Origin: Enoplolaimus lenunculus | Lineage: Eukaryota > Nematoda > Enoplea > Enoplida > Thoracostomopsidae | Direction: 5' to 3' | Length of the DNA: 64,000 bases | Assembly (NCBI GenBank): GCA_030248215.1 | Contig: JASANG010001153.1 | Location: 1-64,000, forward strand | Shown: piece after piece, positions 10,434 to 22,600 of the stretch | How positions within the stretch are numbered: the stretch's first letter is position 1 | How the letters are laid out: each line of letters begins with the position of its first letter | Translations under genes and position numbers: made by a program | The notes under the pieces: generated by a model | The model's input: only the letters and a program-made list of their open reading frames with translations | Database searches by the model: none | What the model was told of the DNA's origin: nothing

Positions 10434-13400
10434 GGTACTGGAAACGCGATTTGACCGAATCCGAATCCATTGCTAGTTTGCCGAATCCGAATCCATTGCT
10501 AATTTGCCGAATCCAGATTTAAAGCTTGCATTCTGTAAATTTTTGATATGTCGATAATTTGTTTCAGAAAATCAACACACTGTTAAACTTAATAAAATTA
10601 GAACATTGCTTTTCGACCTGCAAACAGCCTAGGTTGACGTATTATTGTTGTATACTTTCGGTGTTTGCATTACATAATTCCGCACTGACATTGTGTTATG
10701 CATTGGACGTTCGTTTGTCAGTTATGGTGCTACAGACAGCATATTTGATTGCCAATAATCGCCATTGACATTAGTTCTCATAGCAAAAAAGTTACATCAC
10801 GAATTTAATTTATCTTAACTTTTCATTGAGGTACATACCTTACCTTTACAATACCAAATAGACGAATACTATAATACATATTTAAACGTTATCCTGTTCC
10901 ACAATCACGAAGTGTTACGTAGTATAGAACTACAGAGATTATTGGATGAGCAATAAAATGGCCTAATCTATGTTGAATTTTTGCTATCAATATAAATTAA
11001 ATTGATTGATTGATTGGAGGGTTGGGCGAAATTTGTATCGGAGACGTTAACATCTCAACCATCGTAACTACCCCCTTGCGTTATCGTTTTTCGCTTTAAA
11101 TAATGTTAGTCGATAGTTGCTGCGTTCTGCATAGCAGGTACAGGAAAAACGCAAGTATTTAGTTTGTTTTTACAACTGAAGAAATCTCCGTATTCTAAGT
11201 TCTCGAATTTGTTTGCAACCTCAAATCTCACTGCGGTTGTTCGGTTTTGATGTTTTATGGCTATCGTATTTACTTTTGGACGTTTGATAAAAACCAGTTC
11301 GCTATTCATATGGGTAGTTATGCATGGAATCTTGGGTATCAAGGCACACTATTGGGGTAAAGTATAGTCACGTTATAAAATTTTTTCCTTAACTTGGAGT
11401 TTTTGCTGTGGTGTTAGATTTGGCACGGATATACAACTACGACGTGCAAAGAAGAAAAGGGGCTTCTGCGACTGTTGATGAAAGCTGAAAAATTATGATG
11501 TTGTTAATAACGTTGCTATTATGAAAGTTTTTTTGTATTTTGATGTGTTTTATCGATAACCCGATTGCATTGGTTTAAAAATAAGCTTTTTTAAAATTAT
11601 AATGATCCATTTTTAAATAGTATCTCAAAGTGTTTAAGTGATAATATATACACGCTGCGTGCTTAAAACGTCGCCATCGTAGCGGACGATGATGAAATAC
11701 GCTGTTCTGCGAGTACATTATTTATATATTATGAGAAACAAATAGGTATTTAAAATAGTTGTCCAATGTGATTTTTGGTTTCACGCAATGGAACTATTTT
11801 TGGCGTTGTAAAAAGATTTTTGGTGCAAGCTGAAAATTGAAAAAAACCCGTGACCAGTGTAATCCAGCGAATTATCTGGTAGGTATTGTGTGATTATGAA
11901 AGTTTCACTCTAATCAGTTTTGCTGTAACTTCACAGCTTATTTAAGCGCTTGCAGTTAGGCTTATATGGAGCAGTAGTAAACGGAAAGGGGAATATCTCC
12001 TATCCAGCGTGAAACTGCACTGTTTTTCGCCTAAAAGTAGAAGCTTCGTGATCACACTCAGCTTACGTAAGTTTTCCAATGCAGTCAGTCAAAGTGTTTA
12101 TTTGTCTTCGGCTGAATTATCTGATCGCCTATCCCAGGCGATTGGGATTGACACTGGCTAAGTTGCAAGTGCGTATGTAAGTGATGCGATCATGATTGAT
12201 TGTCACATGATACTAAAATTTGAAATTTGAATTATTTGTACTTGGGCATATGTTTGAGAAAGTTTCCGTCAGAAACAGAAACTAGAAGATTATTCAACGC
12301 TAGAAATCATTTAATGCAATATTATCTAATTTTTTTACAATTTTATTAGCTAGCAAAGCGTTGTCTTGGTTAATATCATACGGCATTTAGTAGAAATTTG
12401 GAATATCGCATACATGGCTATTTATATAATAAGAAAGCTTGAGATCAGTGATTTGTACTGTGCCAAGCCGTAAGCCGCCTTGATTGTAAATTTCAATTTC
12501 TGGGTATATTTTAGGTGTTTTTGTTCACAATGAACATAATCAAACAAGTATTCTTCAACGGTATTAAAGGTACAACTGAACCGTGGTATGCGCCTTTTTG
12601 GAACCAAGGGGTTGAAAGCTTAGCAATCAGTAATTTTGTTATATGATGTTGAGAATCCTTAATGTCTTGCTTGTTTTAAGTACTGTTAAGTATAGCTTTT
12701 GCAAATAAAAATGTCAGTCTTTCATGTTTGCCTTTACTGCTGAATTCAAAATTGGGCTTTCTACACATCGCATAGGTTGCAAATTTATACATTGATAAAT
12801 TTGCGTTTTTAGTACTGAAAGTGACGGGAATGAAAGTCGTAATGCTCAAGAACATCAGTTTTAGTTGCTAATTATGTCCCACTCAAAGGGCGGCCAATGT
12901 TATTTATAGGGGTGTTCCGTTTACCGGTGGGACAGTATTAAGACGCATTAGTCTATAGGGGTAGATTCATATACTTTTGCCGACGGCGTTACGGGCGCGT
13001 GGGAAAATGGATTGCAAATTTTCGATGGGACAGCTGGAAATTGTCGCTGGCAAAATCGGACAGCAAGGCATTCTCGCTGGGAAAATGAGGCATGTGTGTT
13101 TCAGGAAAATGGGATAGCTGCAAATTTCCGCTAGCAAAACTGTGAAATGGGACATGACTCGTTACTTTCAGAGACATCTCATTTTCTCACGGGACAGCGT
13201 TAATAGTGGCGTATAAAAACATTGTCGCTGCCTGTTTGTGCATACTATTCCAAAAGACTGCGTTGAAGAACGTGTAAACTTAGCAAAAAATATAGTCCCA
13301 AGATTTAAGCCTCTTGTAGTCGCACCAGAAAATCGCGAGATATGATGGGAAACACTCGCGAGTGGGAAGCAGAACACCGCTTTTATTCTAAATCAAAACA

Positions 13401-13436
13401 AAATCTTACTTTCGACCCCTGCTGGACGGAGCTGTG
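10434..13436. other. Intergenic region between VBP1 and TAF2
   Basis: A strong-looking acceptor (TTTGTTTCAG) ends at 10566 and opens a frame of about 67 codons. The peptide has no resemblance to the expected prefoldin C-terminus, so it is not called. From about 12900 to 13190 there is a degenerate block with repeated GGGACAGCTGGAAATTG / CGCTGGCAAAAT units. No other gene is seen. Confidence 0.5.
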
Positions 13437-13534
13437 CAGGGGTGCATTTTCTTTCACCTCCAGTTAATGTTTACCTCCGGTCCAGCAGGGGTGCATTTTC
13501 TTTCACCTCCAGCTAATGTTTACCTCCGGTGCCT
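13437..13534. repeat. 49-bp tandem duplication just upstream of TAF2
   Basis: Two nearly identical copies start at 13437 and 13486; the unit begins CAGGGGTGCATTTTCTTTCA. They differ at about one position over the shared stretch, so this is a recent duplication. It ends about 140 bp before the TAF2 start codon and so lies in or near the promoter or 5' UTR. Confidence 0.85.
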
Positions 13535-13619
13535 GTATTGTTCACCTCTGTGCTTAAAAGTTACATATAGTTAAGTCAGAAACATACATTAAAGTATCCA
13601 AAGTGAACGCGTTTTTAAC

Positions 13620-13682
13620 ATGACATCGCTGGAAATAATCGGGCTTCAATATTACCGAAATAGCGTCTATTATGAAGGTTGA
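13620..13682 (+). promoter_or_regulatory. Upstream ORF overlapping the TAF2 start codon
   Basis: An ATG at 13620 opens a 20-codon frame that stops at 13680-13682, just past the TAF2 ATG at 13672, in another frame. If the transcript begins upstream, ribosomes reading it would pass the main start. An in-frame TAA lies upstream of the main ATG, so no longer TAF2 N-terminus exists within this exon. Confidence 0.5.
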
Positions 13683-16600
13683 GAAAGTTATTGAGACAAA
13701 GCGTGATTTCAAAGTGTAAGTATTATGCGTATGGCAGTTTGATTATTAGATTAGATTTTTTGGTATTGCGTGCGCCGCGTATACAACGGTACGCACCAAA
13801 GTCTAAAATTCGGAAATTTTCCGGTATACCAGATATGACGTCATGTAACAGCAATTAGGATAATTGACGTATCTGCGCGATAAAAATTTTTTGATATGAG
13901 ATATTTAATTTATATAGGATGTGGGTTTTAAGTCGTTCCTGAGGTAAGTCAGATTTTCTGTGCCATGATGTCAGTGAAACGATCACTAACTTTTGGTATT
14001 GATAAGTAATTGAGACTTTAAGCGCTATGTATCTAGGCTGTTTTACATCAGGGTTGGAACGTGACGTACGCCAACGGCATACGACCGTCTGGAATAAAGA
14101 ACACATGAGTAACCGTTTCTGTTAAGTGTCTATTAGTAAACTTGAGATTGAGACTGAAACCATTCAAGTATTAAAAACTTACGGAACTTGCCACTGAGAT
14201 TTTTAGCGTTGGTAATTTGAGCGTTTGGTTTCAGAATTCATCAGGTGGTGTGCATATCGGATATCAACTTCAAAACTAAATCGTTTTTGGTAAGTGAAGA
14301 TTTTAAAATGACATGCGAAAATGTAATTTAGTTAAATTGGATTGACTATAAAGTAATTTTTTGATTTTAATACGGTTTTAAATTGGGTTTATTTTAAATT
14401 TCAACTAAACTCAAAACCGGAACACAAATTCATTTGTGTGAAGAGACGTTCACTTCAAATGACAAGGTATTAGCGAATCATGTGGAATATTGTTACCTGA
14501 CTGTTTGGCCAAATCTTCGTGAATATTTAAAAGACCTAGTTGATGCTGATATATTTTAGTTTGTTAGCCAACAAATTGAAAGCAGTATGAGGGCGGCGTG
14601 TTTTGTTTTGGATAATGCTTATTCTTGTTTTGGATGCTAGATGCCTAAATGTTGTATTTTGTTATAGGGATTTACCGAACTTGCACTAATTCCATTAAAC
14701 GCAAAAGCGACTGTGATAGTGCTTAATTCAAGACAATGCGAGATTCAACGTGTGATTGTCAATGACACTGAAGACGCGACGTTTGACTTTAACGAAAATA
14801 CGGTGACTGATCTGTTAAGTAACCATGATAAGTAAGTAACCTTTTTTTGTTGATTGCGTGAAATTTAATCCATAACAGGAGTATCGGTGTTAGGTTAAAC
14901 TGCTTATGGTTTCCTAACCATACTAAGGTACATATTCGCTATAGTTTTTGATATTCAGTGCCATATGAGGCATTTATGCAAGGCGTTCGACGACGTCGGA
15001 AGGCATTGCATATTAAGTTGTAACAATTTTTGATTATTTTTCACATCATCAGAAAGCAACCGTCACTGTTATCTATGCGATTCTGATTTCTAGTTCGAAA
15101 TGAATTTTTCTAAATGTTCATAAACTCAATGATTTAAGGGTATTTCTTGGGAAATTCGTAACTCTATTGCGGTCTGTAGGTATGTTGATTAATTGGGTGT
15201 TATTTATTTTTTGTTGGAGAATGTGATTTTTGTTTTGTTTTAGACGCGATATTGATAGCTTTGCAGTCGCTCATTACGAAAGTGTTCGAAATTGTGATCC
15301 TGACCTTTGTGGTGGAGAGTTGAAGATCAAAATTCCAGAGTCTGTGTTGCAGTTTGTTCAAGGTAGTGGCATTTATACGGCATTATCACAGTTCGTTAAC
15401 CGACAATGTGTAACATTCGAAATTTGATCGACTCGAAAGTTTGTCACAAATCTATGCTAAATATTGAACTTAGGATTATGCTTTGGCTTAGGCATAGGTC
15501 GCTGACGCCAGACAAGTTATCGGGCGATGAATTGTGTTAGATTCGGTATATACGCTAGAGTTTGTAATAGTATGGATTAACTAGGTGTCTTTTGGTTTCA
15601 CAGGGCCTTTGTAACGGTTCTGTTACATTTCACAAGAGATATAAGATAATTTCTATACTTTGCTGTTTGTTTTAATGTTTTAGCTTGCGAGTTAGCATTG
15701 AACCATAAGCGAATTTGATTTGAATGACGACCAATATAATATGTTGAAAAATCGCTGCTGCATTTTGAATAATGTGTAATTTTTGTTTCTTTAGAACAGA
15801 AATTGATTCGAATTGGCGTTGAATATTCACTGAAGAATCCGCAAGCAGGAATACGTTTTGTATGCCCAATTTTTAACGAAACGGAAGATGATACTGCTGT
15901 AAGTGAGAATTTTATTGGAAAAATATACAGATTTGGTTGTAAGTTAGTGTGTTGCTGTTGAACCAGAAATACTTTTGTACGAGTACCTGTTTAGTCAAAG
16001 GAGGCTCCTAGCATTTTTTGTCAAAGCGTTTATTGCACAGCTCTGCGGACTTTATTAAAGGGTTTTTAGTTTGTTTCTTTCACGTTTTGGATAATGACTG
16101 GATTTCTAAAATCTTATCAAGCATTTGCATAAGCTATACTTGAGTATTTATTACGTTTGCTTAAGATATGCTTAAGTAATTATACAAGTCGTCGACTCAA
16201 GTAAATGGTTAAAACTAAGAAATCTCAGTTTTTGCTTGTTCCACAAGAAGAAATGTATAATTATGCTTTACATCAAAGAGGTACCTGGGGTCTGTAATGT
16301 TTATTAGACCGAAGATAGTTTCCTAGAACTATTAGTCTGCACCAGGTTAGCTACTTTTACGGCTTGAGTTTTTATTTAACTTAAGTACGGTTTTGGAAAC
16401 GTCAAATTGGTTAAGTAATTTGTCAGCTAATATATACTAAATAATAAAGTTATGCTTAAGTAAGTTTTCTGATCAAGCAAGATTTTATAATTCCGTGAGG
16501 CCGTCTTGTTTATTAGATTAGCAATTCATAAATTATAAAAATTAATTAATTCTTGACTTCTTGACTATTATAGTTGAAATTATTTACATTTAGCCCAATT

Positions 16601-19600
16601 CTGCCTGGCATATATTTACTACGAAGCACGAAAGCAACAGTCGATTATGGTTCCCATGTGTCGATAGTTACTCAGAGCTTTGCACTTGGAAGCTTGAAAT
16701 AACGGTCGCGTCCCATTTGACTGTTATTGCATCTGGTGATTTGTTGGACACTTGTCTATCGCCGGATGCTGCTACAAAGACGTATCATTATCATTTGCCT
16801 ATACCCACTGCGCCAAACAACATTGGGCTTGCTATTGGGTAAATTTGGAGGCAGTGCCTTCGAATAGTTTTGGATCAGAATTTGTAATCATCTGTCGTTG
16901 GTCAACTATGGAATTATTAATGGCAAATCTCAAATGGCAATAGTCTAGAAGTTCTTGATATATTTTGGAGATTTGAAGTGCATAGTTAGGGTTGAAATAT
17001 TAAATGATGCTGTAAACTAGTAAAATTGCGAGTAAGCTAGCTTAAAACGCGTAGATTGCCAAATTTAACTCGTTCCTTGTAAGTTGACTAAAATACTGGA
17101 GAACCAAGCCGAACATTAGAAAACAACGCAGCAGGGATGTGAGTCTCGATCTCGGCGAGTCTCGGTATTTGGCAGGTCTCTCTCGCGGTCTCGGTTTTGG
17201 TGTTTTGAGCATCGATGGCTTTGGAACCGAGACCAAAAGTCGAGAATTCAGCAAATGTATCGGTGTATTGTTGAAGTACGCGATACCTGATGAATAAAAT
17301 TTTGCTGTGAATTTATTATCTTACCTGCGATTTATCCATTTACTTGCTTTCGACGAGACGACATCTAACTATGTATAATATTTTTATTGGAATGACATAC
17401 TTGTTAGCAATTCGTTTGCTTGCGTTGAACCAACTTCTTATTTAGTTTGCTTGTTTCGCTGTGTACTTAGAATCAATACATTCTTTTAGAACGTTCAGTG
17501 TTGTTGTGTATCCTGAGATGCAAGAAGTTACACATTTTTGTTTGCCTGGTCTCAAAAAGATTTTGAAGAATAGTACGGCAGCGTTCGATAAGGTAGATGA
17601 AAATATTTTACCAACTGTATTTGTTTATATGTAATCTTAAAAATTTTATTGTTTTTTATGGTTTACTTTGTTGTAATTGGTTTATACAGAACCTTTTTAT
17701 TTGGATTATTGAGTTTGTATGCTAATTTTAGTATAGCAGTAGCATATTCATCATAATACTGTTTTTCAGGCATATGAATTTTTTGAAGAACTGCTCTCGG
17801 TTCGCTTTCCATACGGCTCGTACAAACAAGTGTTTGTTGATCAATCTGAAGTCGATATGAGTTCGTATGCTTCGCTTACGATCATGAGGTATTTTTGATA
17901 TATTCATTCACCTGGGTATCTGAAGTAATATAAAGTTTAGTGTTTAGTGCAAAAGATGTTATTAAAAATGAATGTGGTATTTAGCTATTATTGTCTTTTG
18001 ATATGTTTGCTTTATATGGTTTGTTCTTTCATTACGATTTGAGTACTCAAGTAAGCGATTTGAAACCGATATTGGAACAAAATCTGTTGAATGTTTAGTT
18101 AAAGAGATAAATTTACATGGAATTTTCTAAAAGGACAGTGTTTCCATATAGGACACTACGTATTATGACGCGCATGGTCTGCGTTTTAGCACTAACTTGT
18201 TGTTCAACAAAGCAATAATTGATCAAGTCCCAACATCAAGATCTATTATGGCGCATGGCATTGCCCAGCAATTTTTTGGCACGTTTGTTTCTCAACAAAG
18301 ATGGTATGGATTATAATATTAGATGACTTTTCGTAGGCTTCCGCGATGTCAAACTTGAAAAGGCTCTCTTGAATTTGAATTAGAATATTTAATTGAGTCG
18401 ATATACTAGTTGTAAAATGTGATCAGTGGGCAAGCAGTTATTAGTGTTGTTCATTTATTTCCGAAATGCGTACCGACGAAAAATGAAATTGAAGACACAT
18501 GCGATTTAAGAGCTTTTTACCCGCCATTTTCTTACAGCTATAATGTTTGAAAAAATTAGCGTCTCATCTAACGGTTCAAGCGCTTAAAATGCGGTCAATA
18601 GTAAATTTTTATTTCCCTATTGGTGCGTCTGAGAGTGAGAATTTTCAAATTAATTCTTACAATTAATAGAACTTATAGCGTTGAAACTTGCGGATGCAAA
18701 GTTATTGACTGCTTGTTTAACTAAAAGTTATGTGGCTAAATACAAATCAGTTAATTGAACTGAAAGTATTTCTAAGAATATAACGGAGAATTTGTACAAA
18801 TTAATTTGTGCTTCAGGCTTGAGTCATGGCTAACAAAAGGCATAGCATCATATATTACTGGCTTGTTTGTGCAGCGATATTTTGGGAACAACGAATACTT
18901 GTACCAGATCAATAAGGTATGTTTGTTTTCTTTCTATATACGTGTCTAATTTTCGTTTATGTTTAATATTAGCTTTTGTTTCATTTTATAGGTTGTAACG
19001 GATTATTGCCAAATACTCCGGTATTTCAATATATTATCTTTGTTTGTATAGATTGATGCTGAAGTATGAAGTATGGCGCTTGGCTCAGCATTCCACGATT
19101 AACGCAGCAACGTGGAGCTGTATTTTCAATTTATCGTGTGCAGCATCTATTGTTAAGCACTAAAAGGTTCAGAAACTAACGAACTGTGCAATCATGGTTG
19201 TCAAATTCCAAGTAGAAGCAGGATAAATAAAATGCACTAAATCTGTTAAATTTTGAACTATAAGACTTTCTAGTTTGCAGGCTTACAAACCTTATCACCA
19301 ACTTTTGCTAGGTGATAGACACATTTGAGAATATAACTGATACTGGTTTCAGCTGAATAGCGAAGTTAGCCAGTATGAAGAAGCGTGGGGTGCCATTATA
19401 CTGCAGCCGAAGAATGCTGAAATTGACAGTTGCAACTATTCGGATACGAGTAAAGATAAGGTTAATTCTTTGGCAGCTAATCCTGCTGTATCTGACAAGA
19501 CAGTTGCGGAAACGAACCTCCAACCCGAGTGTGTTGATGGGAATGAGTTGAAAGGCGGTGCTGGCACAACTACTGACACATTAGTTAACATAGAACCTGG

Positions 19601-22600
19601 CGAGGGTAGCGAGGGTCTTGAGCTTTCTAAAACAGCCGTTTCGGAAGAAACTGCAATGCCGGATGTCCCCGAAAGCCAGTCAGCGAAACCAGTTGGGCTT
19701 GAAAACCATTTCTGCCACTTGTCACCACATTCGTGTTCGCCGTTGTATCTTGGACTGCTGTCGAAAAAAGCACATCTTGTTGTTCGTTTGATCGAGAAGA
19801 AACTCGGCCGTGAAACGCTGTGCCAGGTATTAGTGAGACATTATTGATGTGTAATTTGAAACTTTTAAAGTAAGATGTCAGTCGTTTAAGTGCTACATGT
19901 TTGGAGAGATTGGTAGACAGACAGGTAGATAGATAGTTAGATAAGCAGATTTTATTGATATTACATTGTGATGTCCAATTGCTGGATTACAATCACAGCT
20001 GTGAAGTTTCTTGCCAGTACAACTAATATCTCATAACAGCCTCATGCACTGAGTAATTTTGTGCCAATCTCCAGTTAGCTTTTATGCTTCCTGTCTGTGT
20101 AATAATCTTCAAGCCTATTTATTAGCTTAATGTCAGATTAACTAATGTTGGTAGCCGCTGGAAGTTTGCTGTCGAAAAATTACGGTATGCTTTGAGGTCA
20201 TAGTTTTATATAAGCATTTTGCGATTAGTGTATGTTCAGGTATTCAATCAATTGATCTCTGTCGCAGTAAACGCAGCACAAGAGAAAAATGCTCCAGTAT
20301 CATGGATGAATATGCTCTTGTGCTTTTCCATGGTATGTTTTGATGTGAATGCTGGCGATTTTCAATAAAAATTGTTGCGCAGTGTGTGCCTAACACTGTA
20401 ATTTATGTCGTTAAGATTTCGTTACAATTTTGGATACTGCAGATTATTTTTCGAAATATTTTGATCCAAGAAAATTGAACGGTTTGGATTAAATTTATGT
20501 AGGAAGATTATTACTGCTATGCGACTATCAAAATATACCGTTCGAACTGAAATTCTGGCTACGCCCCTGTTGGTTATATTGTTATATTTTGTTTCAGTTC
20601 GAACGTTGTGTGTCAAAAGTAACTGGACAGGATTTATCCGAATTTGCAAATCAATGGATGTAAGCTTCCGCACAGGTTTTTCATATACTGGTGTTGAAAT
20701 CGAAAAAAATCGCTGGAGAAATTGACCGCCAAGTTTTATTACGTTAAGCCTTGGTATCAAGAACATGGTCCAGCTAGTATTAATAACAAGAAAAATTATA
20801 GGTCAAACTCTAAAGTATTATATAATATGTGCTATACAGTAAGTTATACGTGAAACAGTGTTAAACTGTTATAAACTAGTAAGTGGTGTAACGATTTGTA
20901 AAATTTAGAAAATAAGAAACTGATTAGAGCCGTCAGCTGTTCTCTTAGTTTTGAAAGGACACGATCGAAAGGTAAACCCTAGCGTTCTTCAGTGTGGCAG
21001 TGAAAGCTGCATAATATGTTTTGCTAGTTGAAACGGTAATTTGTTTCCTATAAAACGCTGTTCTTATACATTTCTATTTATGTACTGTGAGAATAACAAT
21101 CAGTTGTAACTTATGATATGACCAGAAATGCGTATGTTCGGCGTTTAAGTGTTATGTGATTGTAAATAGCCTTGTAGTATGATGGGTTAGTTACGTAGAT
21201 TATTTGTTTCAGTTATTCAGCGGGTCACGCCAAATTTGACGTCACGTTTGTGTTCAATCGAAAACGAAATATTGTTGAAATGGAAATTAAACAAGATCCG
21301 TCGTTGAAAGGTGTATTGAAATATACGGTAAAATATATTCAGGAATGACCAGTGAGTTTTTCTGCAAATACCACCGTTTTGGAGCTGGGAGTATTGAGAG
21401 AGGGGCAGGGGACTCTACCCCAGATCAACTTTGTGTCTGGTAGGTAAGGACACTGCTTCGTTGAACTGCGGTCTAGACTTTTTTGTCAATTTTGTATCAG
21501 GAAATAAAATATGTTAGTCCTTTTTTGGTACCTACTCTCTTTAAATTTTTCAATGTGCAACTAAATTTGACGGTAGCTAATCAATCGTTCATGGGAGAAA
21601 GCCGACGTTTCTATGCGTACTATTCGGTCGAGTGCTATCGCTCTCCGTTCATATGGACAGCATGGGTGCGAAGCTGATCAAACCATTAAATATGTGCCTA
21701 TAACAGTGTCCGGTCACGATTACGGATCTGCGTAAGAAGACCTAAGACAGTTATTTCTCGGTTACATACAGTCCGCTGTGGAATATTGCGTACCATCCTG
21801 GATGGCAATCGCCAACGCAGAAACAGCTGACTTGACAACTACAACCGATCATAAAGTGCCGATGATGGCATAATAACTTTACGCGCAAAAGATTCGACCA
21901 GCATCCAGTGCTAATCCAAGCAGTACTAATAGATAATGTGTGAACGAAGAGAATATATATTAACATCAAAAGCGGTGGAGAAATCGCTCAGAATACCCGA
22001 CGGAAATCAGAGACGTATCGTAGCATAATGATGAGGAAAATCAAGACTGAGACTGGTCCAATATGCGTTAACTTCCGTGCAGAAGCTAACGCATTGAACG
22101 AAGCGCAATGTCGGTCAGTTCAAGTTATAATGTTCCATGAGTTTTATACTGCGAGCACGTGTTTGTTGTACGTGACTGACAAGTCGTGATACGGTTGTTA
22201 TGTTTCTTGTATCTGTTTCAGGGTCCATTATCTGTGTCAATACAAGAGCTGGACGGTCCATTTTTTCACGTGCTACAAATTGATGAAGTTGTGAGTCGTC
22301 ACGAAATTAATTGCCATTCAAAAGCGCGCAAGTTAGTGAATACTATCTTCGGTTAATAATGTTCAAAAGTATGCAACTGTGTTGTACCGTAATGTAGCGG
22401 ATGAAGTAGAACTGAAAAACAAACGTGAAAATTAAAATGAGTGATGCATGTTGCTGGTAACCAGACACAGAGTGGAGTGGTAAAAGAGGTAAAAGACGGT
22501 TTCGGCTTAAATTGGAAACACCATCAGAGAAGAGCCAGTACTAGTGCTTGAAGCGGTTATGCTTGTAACATTTTATTTGCAGTTTAATGTTGATTTAATT

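Noticed and set aside
10567-10768. Final exon of prefoldin subunit 3 after a good acceptor
   Set aside because: The peptide has many Cys, Leu and Tyr and shows no trace of the family's conserved C-terminal motif.
18133-18189. Earlier start of TAF2 exon 9 at GACACTACGTATTATGACGC
   Set aside because: The phase does not fit the exon 8 donor, and the chosen acceptor at 18189 gives the expected IMSTNLL join.
19001-19080. Extra TAF2 exon after the TTTTATAG acceptor near 18992
   Set aside because: It reaches stops quickly, and exon 10 joins exon 11 directly in phase with continuous homology.
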